Source: Paraburkholderia aspalathi (lineage in GTDB: Bacteria; Pseudomonadota; Gammaproteobacteria; Burkholderiales; Burkholderiaceae). From it: 64,000 bases of DNA. The stretch spans positions 62,001 to 126,000 of the forward strand of contig NZ_FPBH01000020.1 in the NCBI RefSeq assembly GCF_900116445.1, written 5' to 3'. The notes under the pieces were generated by a model, which worked only from the letters and a program-made list of their open reading frames with translations, was not told the origin of the DNA and did not search any database. Positions 1 to 11,030 of this stretch are shown one piece after another. The first letter of the stretch is position 1. Every line of letters starts with the position of its first letter. A program made the translations under genes and the position numbers.

Positions 1-1737
1 CTCCATCAGTGCGGCGGTCATCGCTTCGACCTTGTCGCGGTTCTCGTCCAGCAGGCGCTTGGCGAGGTTGTACTGCTCGTCGAGCACGCGGCGGATTTCC
101 GCGTCGACCTTCTGTTGCGTCGCTTCCGAAATGGTGCGCGTGAAGCCACGGCCAAACGGCGTTGCGTCGTTTTCGTCGTCGACGTAGACCATCGGTCCGA
201 GTGCGTCCGTCATACCGAAGCGAGCCACCATGGCGCGGGCCGTAGCCGTCGCCTTGTTGAAGTCGTCCGATGCGCCGGTGCTGATCAGGTTCAGGAACAG
301 CTCTTCCGCGACACGGCCACCGAACAGGATCGCGAGGCGGTCCAGCAGGTAGTCTTTCGAATACGTTTCGTTGTCATGCTCCGGCAACTGCCACGTGACG
401 CCCAGCGCACGGCCGCGCGGGATGATCGTGACCTTGTGCACAGGATCGGCCTTCGGCAACAGCTTGGCGATGACTGCGTGACCCGACTCGTGATACGCCG
501 TAGCACGCTTCGATTCTTCGCGAATCACGGCCGACTTGCGCTCCGGACCCATGAAGATCTTGTCTTTCGCGTCTTCGAAGTCGTTCATCTCGACGATGCG
601 CTTGCCGCGGCGAGCCGCGAACAAGGCTGCTTCGTTGACCAGGTTCGCCAGATCGGCGCCCGAGAAGCCCGGCGTGCCGCGGGCGATCACCGCTGCGTCG
701 ACGTCGTTCGAAATCGGCACCTTGCGCAGGTGAACCTTCATGATGTGCTCGCGACCGCGGATGTCCGGCAGACCGACGTACACCTGACGGTCGAAACGGC
801 CCGGACGCAGCAGCGCCTTGTCGAGCACGTCCGAACGGTTGGTTGCAGCGATCACGATCACGCCCGAATTCGCTTCGAAGCCGTCCATCTCGACCAGCAT
901 CTGGTTCAAGGTCTGTTCGCGTTCGTCGTTACCGCCACCCATGCCGGCGCCGCGATGACGGCCGACCGCGTCGATTTCGTCGATAAACACGATACACGGC
1001 GCATGCTTCTTGGCCTGCTCGAACATGTCGCGCACACGAGCCGCACCGACACCCACAAACATTTCCACGAAGTCCGAACCCGAGATGCTGAAGAACGGCA
1101 CCTTCGCCTCACCGGCGATAGCGCGCGCCAGCAGGGTCTTACCCGTTCCCGGAGGGCCGACCAGCAGCACGCCGCGCGGAATGCGTCCGCCCAGCTTCTG
1201 GAATTTCTGCGGATCGCGCAGGAAGTCGACCAGTTCGGAAACCTCTTCCTTGGCTTCGTCGCAACCGGCGACGTCGGTGAAATTGATAGCGTTGTTATTT
1301 TCGTCGATCAGACGTGCACGGGATTTACCGAACGAGAACGCACCGCCTTTCCCGCCTCCCTGCATCTGTCGCATCATGTAGAACCAGAAGCCGATGATCA
1401 GGATCGTTGGTCCGAGGTAATACAGCGCGGACACCAGCGCATTCGGTTCGTCATCAGCCTTGCCGCTCACCTGAACGCCATACTTCATCAGATCGCCAAC
1501 CATCCAGATGTCGCCGGGCGACACGATCTGGTACTTCTGGCCGTCTGCTGGAGTGACCGTGAGGTTCCGCCCCTGGACAATGACGTTCTTGACTTTGCCG
1601 TTCTTCGCGTCGTCCATGAACTGCGAATAGGAAACGCCTTCCTGGACACGGGGCTTGTCGAACTGCTTGAACACCGTAAACAGCACCAGTGCGATAACCA
1701 GCCACACTGCTGCTTTCGAAAACATATTGTTGTTCAA
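1..1737 (-). CDS. ftsH: ATP-dependent zinc metalloprotease FtsH (3' end cut by window edge)
   Basis: Membrane-anchored AAA+ protease that degrades unstable membrane and cytosolic proteins. Residues 1-579 are visible; the C-terminal tail (about 50 residues by comparison with the family) lies beyond position 1. Two membrane segments near residues 8-23 and 105-121 flank a periplasmic part. Walker A GPPGTGKT is at about 194-201, and the zinc-binding HESGH is at 416-420. The start is TTG at 1737: AAGGAG lies 7 nt upstream, whereas the in-frame ATG four codons later is too far from it. rlmE lies upstream on the same strand, the order seen in many proteobacteria. Confidence 0.97.
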   Translation of the reverse strand, partial: MNNNMFSKAAVWLVIALVLFTVFKQFDKPRVQEGVSYSQFMDDAKNGKVKNVIVQGRNLTVTPADGQKYQIVSPGDIWMVGDLMKYGVQVSGKADDEPNALVSALYYLGPTILIIGFWFYMMRQMQGGGKGGAFSFGKSRARLIDENNNAINFTDVAGCDEAKEEVSELVDFLRDPQKFQKLGGRIPRGVLLVGPPGTGKTLLARAIAGEAKVPFFSISGSDFVEMFVGVGAARVRDMFEQAKKHAPCIVFIDEIDAVGRHRGAGMGGGNDEREQTLNQMLVEMDGFEANSGVIVIAATNRSDVLDKALLRPGRFDRQVYVGLPDIRGREHIMKVHLRKVPISNDVDAAVIARGTPGFSGADLANLVNEAALFAARRGKRIVEMNDFEDAKDKIFMGPERKSAVIREESKRATAYHESGHAVIAKLLPKADPVHKVTIIPRGRALGVTWQLPEHDNETYSKDYLLDRLAILFGGRVAEELFLNLISTGASDDFNKATATARAMVARFGMTDALGPMVYVDDENDATPFGRGFTRTISEATQQKVDAEIRRVLDEQYNLAKRLLDENRDKVEAMTAALME

Positions 1738-1926
1738 AGCACCACTCCTTCACTTAGACGGGCGCCTACATTTGCCTTGCGGCACCACGAAAGCATTCTA
1801 ATCCAGTCCGCAGACCCCTGCCATAAGGTTTCGCTACCACACAAATAGCGCAGCGGGCCATCACAGCGCCAATTTCTAGTGCTGTGGGCACATTATCGGC
1901 AGATGCGGAACCTTCCTGCAGCGCAC

Positions 1927-2589
1927 CTACGCGGGGCGCTTCAGATGCTTACCCAAAATAAACGTTTCTGACGATTTGTCCCGCGAGGCTTTCGGCTTGC
2001 GGGCCGCCACCACCTTGAACTGGCGCTTGAACTTTTCGACAATCTGGCTATAACCGCTGCCATGAAAACATTTGACTAAAAGGGCGCCATCCGGCTTCAG
2101 GTGGTTTTGCGAAAATTCCATCGCGATATCGCACAGATGCTCGATTCGCGCGGCATCCGCCACCGCCACTCCCGACAGGTTGGGCGCCATATCCGAAATT
2201 ACAAGATCAACCTGGCGTTCTCCGACTAATTCTTCGAGTTGCTCGAGAACCGAGTCTTCGCGGAAGTCGCCCTGGATGAAATGGACGTCGGCGATTGGCT
2301 CCATCGGCAGCATGTCCAGCGCGATGATCGTGCCGTCGATGCCGCCCTCGCGCTCGGCGTCGCGCTGCGACCCCTTGGCGAGCTTGTTGCGGGCGTACTG
2401 GCTCCAGCTGCCCGGCACCGAGCCGAGGTCGACAATTACCTGGCCTGGCCGGATCAGCTTGTCCTGCTCGTCGATTTCCTTCAGCTTGTAGGCTGCGCGG
2501 GCGCGATAGCCCTCCCGCTGCGCCATTTTGACGTACGGGTCGTTGATGTGATCATGCAACCACGCCGTGTTGAACTTGTTTTTTGCCAT
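1927..2589 (-). CDS. rlmE: 23S rRNA (uridine-2552 2'-O)-methyltransferase RlmE
   Basis: Methylates U2552 of 23S rRNA on the large subunit at a late assembly step, using S-adenosylmethionine. The 220-residue protein has the FtsJ fold: the SAM-binding motif VDLGSVPGSWSQ near residues 53-64, the acidic motif IALDMLPM, then ISDMAPNLSGV with the catalytic aspartate, and LVKCFHG with the catalytic lysine. The glycine-rich loop reads SVPGSW instead of the E. coli AAPGGW. A short insert after the first motif lengthens it slightly against E. coli (209 aa). It lies upstream of ftsH on the same strand with a 189-nt gap and is divergent from yhbY. Confidence 0.96.
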   Translation of the reverse strand: MAKNKFNTAWLHDHINDPYVKMAQREGYRARAAYKLKEIDEQDKLIRPGQVIVDLGSVPGSWSQYARNKLAKGSQRDAEREGGIDGTIIALDMLPMEPIADVHFIQGDFREDSVLEQLEELVGERQVDLVISDMAPNLSGVAVADAARIEHLCDIAMEFSQNHLKPDGALLVKCFHGSGYSQIVEKFKRQFKVVAARKPKASRDKSSETFILGKHLKRPA

Positions 2590-2771
2590 TAAAGGTGAAC
2601 TCTTGCTGCGAAATGTGGCGCTTTAGGGGATAATACGCGGTTAATTCGCGCGGCCACCGCCAAAACTGGCAGTCATCCGCGATTCTGTTGTTCTGACGCG
2701 CCGCCCTGCGCTATTGGCCGAATCTCTCGGAAATGCAGGTGCCGCCATTTTAGTCGAGTCTCCCACTTTCC

Positions 2772-3302
2772 ATGCCAGCCCTTAAAGTCTCTTCCGACCA
2801 ACGCGCCGAGTTGCGCTCCCAGGCACATGCGCTCAAACCGGTCGTGCTCGTCGGCGCCGAAGGCTTGACCGACGCTGTGCTGTCGGAAATCAAGGTCCAC
2901 CTTGGCGCGCATCAACTGATCAAGATCCGCGTGTTCGGCGACGAACGCGAAGAACGCATTGCCATCTACGAACAGATCTGCGACACGCTGAACGCCGCGC
3001 CGATCCAGCATATCGGCAAGCTGCTGGTGATCTGGAAGCCGGAAGCCGCGGTGCAACCGGCTGTCAAGGCCAAGCGCGGCGCCCTGCCGAGCGCCCGCGA
3101 AGCGGCTGTCGAAGCCAAACCGGGCAAAGGCCGCGCACCGCGCGTGGTCACGGTGGTGAAGCCCAGCGAAATCCCGATGCGCAAGCCGAAGGCAAAAGCG
3201 GTCGTGGTGCGCGGCAATGAACGCGTCACGCAAGGCGGCAATATCAAACGCGCCAAGAAGCGCCAGACCAGCGCGAAGCGCGCGCATCAGTCGTCGAAGT
3301 AA
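2772..3302 (+). CDS. yhbY: YhbY/CRS1 family RNA-binding protein, assembly factor of the 50S subunit
   Basis: Small RNA-binding protein of the CRM (CRS1-YhbY) family, known to associate with pre-50S ribosomal particles. Residues 1-97 form the CRM domain, with the GxxG-type loop VGAEGLTDAV near 29-38. About 80 further residues form a lysine- and arginine-rich tail that E. coli YhbY (97 aa) lacks. That tail is probably an additional RNA contact. It is divergent from rlmE, another 50S maturation enzyme, with 182 nt between the starts. Confidence 0.93.
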   Translation: MPALKVSSDQRAELRSQAHALKPVVLVGAEGLTDAVLSEIKVHLGAHQLIKIRVFGDEREERIAIYEQICDTLNAAPIQHIGKLLVIWKPEAAVQPAVKAKRGALPSAREAAVEAKPGKGRAPRVVTVVKPSEIPMRKPKAKAVVVRGNERVTQGGNIKRAKKRQTSAKRAHQSSK

Positions 3303-3377
3303 GCGAATGATGAGGGTGCGGGCGGTGTCCGCACCTTGGGGTGAACTGCTCAGCGGGCCCGGGTGATGACTATTTGA

Positions 3378-3403
3378 TGCCCATCTGGGTAACGCAATGG
3401 GCA
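3378..3403. terminator. Hairpin between convergent yhbY and DUF4149 gene
   Basis: A perfect 7-bp inverted repeat TGCCCAT/ATGGGCA with a 12-nt loop lies in the 132-nt gap between two converging genes. There is no long T-run on either side, so termination is a guess from position. Confidence 0.3.
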
Positions 3404-3434
3404 GACCCGCTCAAGCAAGGTAGAACCATACCAC

Positions 3435-3944
3435 TCAACTGGTTACTTTCCCCGCAGCGCTGCGAGCGCCCTGCTCCGTGCTCACGACACCGAGGCTCGC
3501 CGGCAGTTTCCACACCAGCGCCACACCCAGCAGGCTCTCGATCAGGTAAAACAGACTCGATACGCCATGCAGGATGCCGAAGCGCGTCGCATAAGCCGAA
3601 TGTCCGACATCACTGCCCGCTTCCAGCGCGGCAATGCGCATTGCATTCATGAACGGCTGCAGCGCAAAGTAACCCACCAGCACGCACACCAGCATGCCGA
3701 CGATCAACCAGCGCAAACGGCGATAAGCGTCGCTGCCCCGGCGCACCAGTACGTTCGCCAAGCCCAGCAGCAAAATGCCGCACACCGCACCCAGCACGCC
3801 CTCGATGCGAAACAGTTGCGCCGCCACGGCGCCCGCCGTCATGCGATCGAGCGAGGTGAACAACACCGGCGCGACGGCATAGCCAATAGTCAACAGACTA
3901 CCGACCCAAACAACCGTCAGCAGACGGAACAGTCGATGCGGCAT
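3435..3944 (-). CDS. DUF4149 family membrane protein
   Basis: Unknown function. The 169-residue protein has four predicted membrane segments (about residues 5-25, 45-65, 75-95 and 125-150), the pattern of the DUF4149 family. The ATG at 3944 begins MPHRLFRLL; a TTG at 3968 that overlaps the greA stop codon is an alternative start adding eight residues. It lies directly downstream of greA and is probably co-transcribed with it. The function cannot be read from the sequence. Confidence 0.8.
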   Translation of the reverse strand: MPHRLFRLLTVVWVGSLLTIGYAVAPVLFTSLDRMTAGAVAAQLFRIEGVLGAVCGILLLGLANVLVRRGSDAYRRLRWLIVGMLVCVLVGYFALQPFMNAMRIAALEAGSDVGHSAYATRFGILHGVSSLFYLIESLLGVALVWKLPASLGVVSTEQGARSAAGKVTS

Positions 3945-3964
3945 CAAGGACACCGGGGCCGCCT

Positions 3965-4441
3965 TCAAACGTAGCTAACCGCGATGATTTCGTACTCGCG
4001 CACGCCGCCCGGCGCCTGCACCGATGCAACGTCGCCTTCCGACTTGCCGATCAAGGCGCGCGCGATCGGCGAGCTGATCGAGATCAGACCGTGGTCGATG
4101 TCCGCTTCATCGTCGCCGACGATCTGGTATTTGACCTTTGCACCGGAATCGAGGTCTTCGAGTTCGAGCGTCGCGCCGAACACCACGCGCCCGTCCGCTT
4201 CGACCGCTGCCGGATCGATCACCTGCGCCCCGGCCAGCTTCGATTCGATTTCGGCAATACGGCCTTCGATGAAGCCTTGCTTTTCCTTCGCCGCGTCGTA
4301 TTCCGCGTTTTCCGACAGATCGCCCTGGGCACGCGCTTCCGCGATCGAATTGATCACCGAGGGACGCTCAACCGATTTCAGGCGCTGCAATTCATCGCGC
4401 AACATTTCCGCGCCGCGCTTAGTCAATGGAACAGTGCTCAT
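3965..4441 (-). CDS. greA: Transcription elongation factor GreA
   Basis: Binds the secondary channel of RNA polymerase and stimulates cleavage of backtracked RNA. The 158-residue length is standard. The N-terminal coiled coil carries the LSENAEYDAAKEKQ region (about 40-53), with the acidic tip residues that reach the active site, and a FKBP-like C-terminal domain follows. The ATG at 4441 begins MSTVPLTKRG, the usual GreA N-terminus; the frame stays open for 18 codons upstream, but that part is terminator sequence. It lies downstream of carB behind a strong hairpin, so its expression depends on read-through or an undetected promoter. Confidence 0.97.
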   Translation of the reverse strand: MSTVPLTKRGAEMLRDELQRLKSVERPSVINSIAEARAQGDLSENAEYDAAKEKQGFIEGRIAEIESKLAGAQVIDPAAVEADGRVVFGATLELEDLDSGAKVKYQIVGDDEADIDHGLISISSPIARALIGKSEGDVASVQAPGGVREYEIIAVSYV

Positions 4442-4455
4442 AAACAACTCTATGC

Positions 4456-4562
4456 AAAAAACAGCCGTAAAAAAAATCACCGCGGTTAAGTGCATTCCGC
4501 GGGGGCCAGAGCGCCGGACAAAGCCCGGGGCCCAGCACCTGCGGAACGCCGCTTAACCGCGG
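4456..4562 (-). terminator. Large hairpin plus T-tract between carB and greA (terminator or greA attenuator)
   Basis: An 11-bp perfect stem (4480-4490 CCGCGGTTAAG with 4552-4562) encloses a second stem TTCCGC/GCGGAA and a third GGGCC/GGCCC. On the minus strand this is followed 3 nt later by eight T (4469-4476) and then a second run of six T (4456-4461). It has the form of a very strong intrinsic terminator for carAB. It ends only about 27 nt before the greA start codon, which leaves no room for a promoter after it. Confidence 0.8.
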
Positions 4563-4592
4563 CACTTACATCTTGGACAGGTATTCGAAGCC

Positions 4593-7847
<3,255 letters not shown>

Positions 7848-8002
7848 AACGCTCTCGCTAATGTATTCCTGAATTCTTTCCGTCGGCGCGCTGCGTTGAT
7901 ACGTTGCGCGCGCTCTGTTGTGTGCGGCTCGCTGCGCTTGTGCGCTGAGGCGCTGTTCGCACCGCAAGCCGTGCGCCGCCTGGGCGCCTCACACTCTATT
8001 GC

Positions 8003-9157
8003 TTATGCCGCTGTCGCCTTGCCGGCCTTCTTCGTGTCCATCAACGCGGTGAAGCGATCGAACAGATAGGCGATGTCGTGCGGACCGGGCGATGCTTCCG
8101 GGTGGCCCTGGAAGCAGAACGCCGGCTTGTCGGTCAGCGCGAAGCCTTGCAGCGTGCCGTCGAACAGCGAGATGTGCGTGACCTTGGCATTGGCCGGCAG
8201 CGTGTCGGCGTCGACCGCGAAACCGTGGTTCTGCGACGTGATGACGACACGGCCATCTTCGAGATCCTTCACCGGATGGTTCGCGCCGTGGTGGCCGGTC
8301 TTCATCTTCAGGGTCTTGGCGCCGAGCGCGAGGCCCATGATCTGGTGGCCGAGACAGATGCCGAACGTCGGAATGCCGCGCTCGATCAGCTCTTTGGTCG
8401 CCGCGATTGCGTAGTCGCACGGTTCCGGATCGCCGGGGCCGTTCGACAGGAACACGCCGTCCGGGTTGAGCGCGAGTGCGTCAGCCGCGGAAGCTTGCGC
8501 CGGCAGCACGGTGACGTGGCAGCCGCGCTCAGCCAGCATGCGCAGAATGTTGTACTTCACGCCGTAATCGAACGCGACCACGCGGTACTTCGGCGCGTTC
8601 TGCGTGCCGTAGCCGGTGCCCAGACGCCATTCGGTCTGGGTCCATTCGTAGCTTTCCTTGGTCGACACGACCTTCGCGAGGTCCATGCCCGACAAACCCG
8701 GGAACGAGCGCGCGAGTTCGATTGCCTTCGCTTCGTCATCCGAACCGGCCAGAATGGCGCCGTTCTGCGCGCCCTTGTCGCGCAGCACGCGCGTCAGCAT
8801 GCGGGTGTCGAGACCGGCGATGGCGACCACGCCCTCGTCCTTCAGGTATTGCGGGAGCGTGCGCTCCATGCGGAAGTTCGACGCGAGAACCGGCAGATCA
8901 CGGATGATCAGGCCGGCGGCATGGACTTTCGTGGCTTCGACGTCTTCGGCATTCACGCCGACATTACCGATGTGCGGATACGTGAGGGTCACGATCTGGC
9001 GCGCGTAGCTCGGGTCGGTCAGGATTTCCTGATAACCGGTGATAGCGGTGTTGAACACGACTTCGCCGATCGTATGCCCGGGGGCGCCGATCGAGTAACC
9101 ACGAAAGACCGTGCCGTCGGCGAGTGCGAGCAAAGCGGGAGAAAATGACGGCAACAC
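8003..9157 (-). CDS. carA: Carbamoyl-phosphate synthase, small (glutaminase) subunit
   Basis: Hydrolyses glutamine and channels ammonia to CarB. The 384-residue protein has the CPSase small-chain domain at 1-150 and a class I glutamine amidotransferase domain with the nucleophile Cys268 in GICLGHQ and the partner His/Glu in CFQGHPEASPGPHD. The start is GTG at 9157: AAGGAG sits 6 nt upstream, which decides against the longer frame. It heads the carAB unit. A perfect TATAAT lies about 244 nt upstream. Confidence 0.97.
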   Translation of the reverse strand: MLPSFSPALLALADGTVFRGYSIGAPGHTIGEVVFNTAITGYQEILTDPSYARQIVTLTYPHIGNVGVNAEDVEATKVHAAGLIIRDLPVLASNFRMERTLPQYLKDEGVVAIAGLDTRMLTRVLRDKGAQNGAILAGSDDEAKAIELARSFPGLSGMDLAKVVSTKESYEWTQTEWRLGTGYGTQNAPKYRVVAFDYGVKYNILRMLAERGCHVTVLPAQASAADALALNPDGVFLSNGPGDPEPCDYAIAATKELIERGIPTFGICLGHQIMGLALGAKTLKMKTGHHGANHPVKDLEDGRVVITSQNHGFAVDADTLPANAKVTHISLFDGTLQGFALTDKPAFCFQGHPEASPGPHDIAYLFDRFTALMDTKKAGKATAA

Positions 9158-9587
9158 GGGAGACTCCTTGGGGAACACCCTGTTGCCGACCTGTCTATCC
9201 GACTGCGAGCCGCAGCGAAACGCATCGGCAAGGATGCGCGCGCAGACTCGCTCGCGTACTGCTGGTGACGTCGCAAGGGGCGCGATGGGTCCATTGTGTG
9301 GACGGCTCGGCTGGGGTGCGGGGCGTCGAAAGCGCGCGGCGGATGAACGGTATGGGAGAGGTAGGCGCTAGGGTGCGGGTTGATAAGCTCAAACCTTGAA
9401 ATTATAGCGTGAAACTACCCTTCCCTCCAAATCCGAGATGGGGAGCCGGCGTAGTGGAGTGCCTTCCCAAACGGGTCGAAGTCTTGCTGCACATGGCTCA
9501 GAAGCCGGTCGACAAAATTTGCGCGGGCCAGAATCGGGATAGAGCCGGTAAATATGGCCCGGCCCGGCGAACCCTTCTACAACGGCC
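9158..9587. other. Intergenic region upstream of carA
   Basis: 430 nt with no credible gene. It holds the SD AAGGAG of carA next to the start, the perfect TATAAT at 9401-9406, and the downstream flank of the MFS gene. I saw no PyrR- or PurR-like palindrome, but I could not search systematically. Confidence 0.5.
9401..9406 (-). promoter_or_regulatory. Candidate carAB promoter (-10 hexamer)
   Basis: TATAAT is present on the minus strand. The best partner upstream, TTGGAG at 18 nt, is weak. Transcription from here would give a leader of about 237 nt before the GTG of carA. Confidence 0.4.
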
Positions 9588-10829
9588 TCAAACCTGCTGT
9601 TCGGCGTGAGCGTGCGTCGGCTGAAGCCCTGTACGTCCGGGCAATACGTACCAGATCGCGCTTAACAATTGCAGCGCCATCAGAATGCCCCAGGCGGTCA
9701 GATGCGCGGCGGCCGGATAATGTCCGCCACTGGCCGGCCAGCGCGACAGCACCGCGCCGACGCCGATCTGGAAGCCGAAAATCAGCAAAAAAATGATCAG
9801 CGTCAGGGTGGTATTCACCCGGCCGATCATCTGCGCCGGGAAGTGCCGCGCCATCACCGCGTAGCTGAGAATCCCGGTCCCGCCAAAGATCCCATACGCG
9901 GCCCACAGCAGGCTCGCGGGCAGCGGCGCATTGAACATGATCAGCAGCTGGGTCACGACGAACAGCGCCATACCGATGCCGCAAAACACGTACAGCGAGA
10001 TACCGCGCCGCTCGAGGCTACGCGCCGCCGCGCCGAAGCCCACACAGCCGGCCATCATCGCGAAGCCGAGAATCGATACCAGCGCGGCAGCTTCTCGCGG
10101 CTCGAAGCCCTGCACGTCGCGCAACCAGGCGCCAACCCACAGCGATTGCATCGCGTAGAACACACCTTGCGTCACGACTGAAAACGACGCGATCTTCCAG
10201 AACGCCGCGCTCTTCAGGATGTGCAAAGTGCCCTTGAACTGGGCGCCGAGACTTGCCTGGTGATGTGTTTCCTTTGCGTCCGGCGCGAGGGTCCACTGCG
10301 CGACCGCCACAAGAACCGTCAGCAAGCCCAAGCCGACGCAGACCGCGCGCCAACTGGCGAAACCCAGCACCCACGTGAGTGGCGAGCCGACCATCACGCC
10401 GCCGAAGCCGCCAATTGCCATCACCAACCCGTTCATCAGCGGCAACCGTGCCGACGCGAAATGCTGGGCCAACGCCTTGAAGGCGGCGCCGAGACACACG
10501 GACACGCCGACGCCGATCAGCAGACGCCCGATCATCATCGCGCCAACGCCGTGCGCCGCGCCGAACACCCAGATTCCCAGCGCGGCAAATAGCAGAGTGG
10601 CCGCCGTCACCCGACGCGCGCCGAAGTGGTCGAGCAACACACCCGCCGGAATCTGCGCACCCGCGAAGCCGAGGAAATACAGACTGGTCAGCAAACCGAG
10701 ATCAGTGGCCGACAAGCCGAGATCGTGCGTGATGAAGGGCGCAAAGCCCAGATTGACGCCGCGAAACAGGTACGAAACGAAGTAACCGGCAGAAAACAGG
10801 AGGAAAACGCGCAACTGGGTGGACGACAT
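9588..10829 (-). CDS. Major facilitator superfamily transporter
   Basis: Probable secondary transporter of the inner membrane. The 413 residues give about 12 hydrophobic segments. The start MSSTQLRVFLLFSAGYFVSYLFRG resembles the nitrate/hexuronate-type MFS proteins, and an ALLDHFGARRV-like loop (DHFGARRVTA) after the second segment is the MFS signature loop. The substrate cannot be assigned. The start is the ATG at 10829; the longer frame to 10955 runs into the mltD terminator. It is transcribed alone, downstream of mltD on the same strand but separated by a terminator. Confidence 0.88.
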   Translation of the reverse strand: MSSTQLRVFLLFSAGYFVSYLFRGVNLGFAPFITHDLGLSATDLGLLTSLYFLGFAGAQIPAGVLLDHFGARRVTAATLLFAALGIWVFGAAHGVGAMMIGRLLIGVGVSVCLGAAFKALAQHFASARLPLMNGLVMAIGGFGGVMVGSPLTWVLGFASWRAVCVGLGLLTVLVAVAQWTLAPDAKETHHQASLGAQFKGTLHILKSAAFWKIASFSVVTQGVFYAMQSLWVGAWLRDVQGFEPREAAALVSILGFAMMAGCVGFGAAARSLERRGISLYVFCGIGMALFVVTQLLIMFNAPLPASLLWAAYGIFGGTGILSYAVMARHFPAQMIGRVNTTLTLIIFLLIFGFQIGVGAVLSRWPASGGHYPAAAHLTAWGILMALQLLSAIWYVLPGRTGLQPTHAHAEQQV

Positions 10830-10913
10830 GAGCTTTGAAAAGAGCGGCCGACAAGGCCTGAGCACGAACGATAAATGAAATGAGCGAAATTCGCCTGATT
10901 TGATCTGCAGAAT

Positions 10914-10943
10914 GAAAAACGCCGTCACCCTAAGGTGACGGCG
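10914..10943 (-). terminator. Intrinsic terminator of mltD
   Basis: A perfect 10-bp stem CGCCGTCACC/GGTGACGGCG with a CTAA loop (10920-10943), followed on the minus strand by GTTTTTCATT. It lies 88 nt after the mltD stop. Confidence 0.85.
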
Positions 10944-11030
10944 TCGGAATAACACGGTGCGTGATCGGAGCGCAATTCATGCGCTGCCCCCGCAACGCAT
11001 GTGGTCACTACCGTGGAGCCGCTTTTTGGT

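Noticed and set aside
115..1848. 577-residue open frame on the plus strand
   Set aside because: Antisense to ftsH. High-GC codon bias opens the opposite frame; the Arg/His/Val-rich translation has no family pattern, while the minus strand gives a perfect FtsH.
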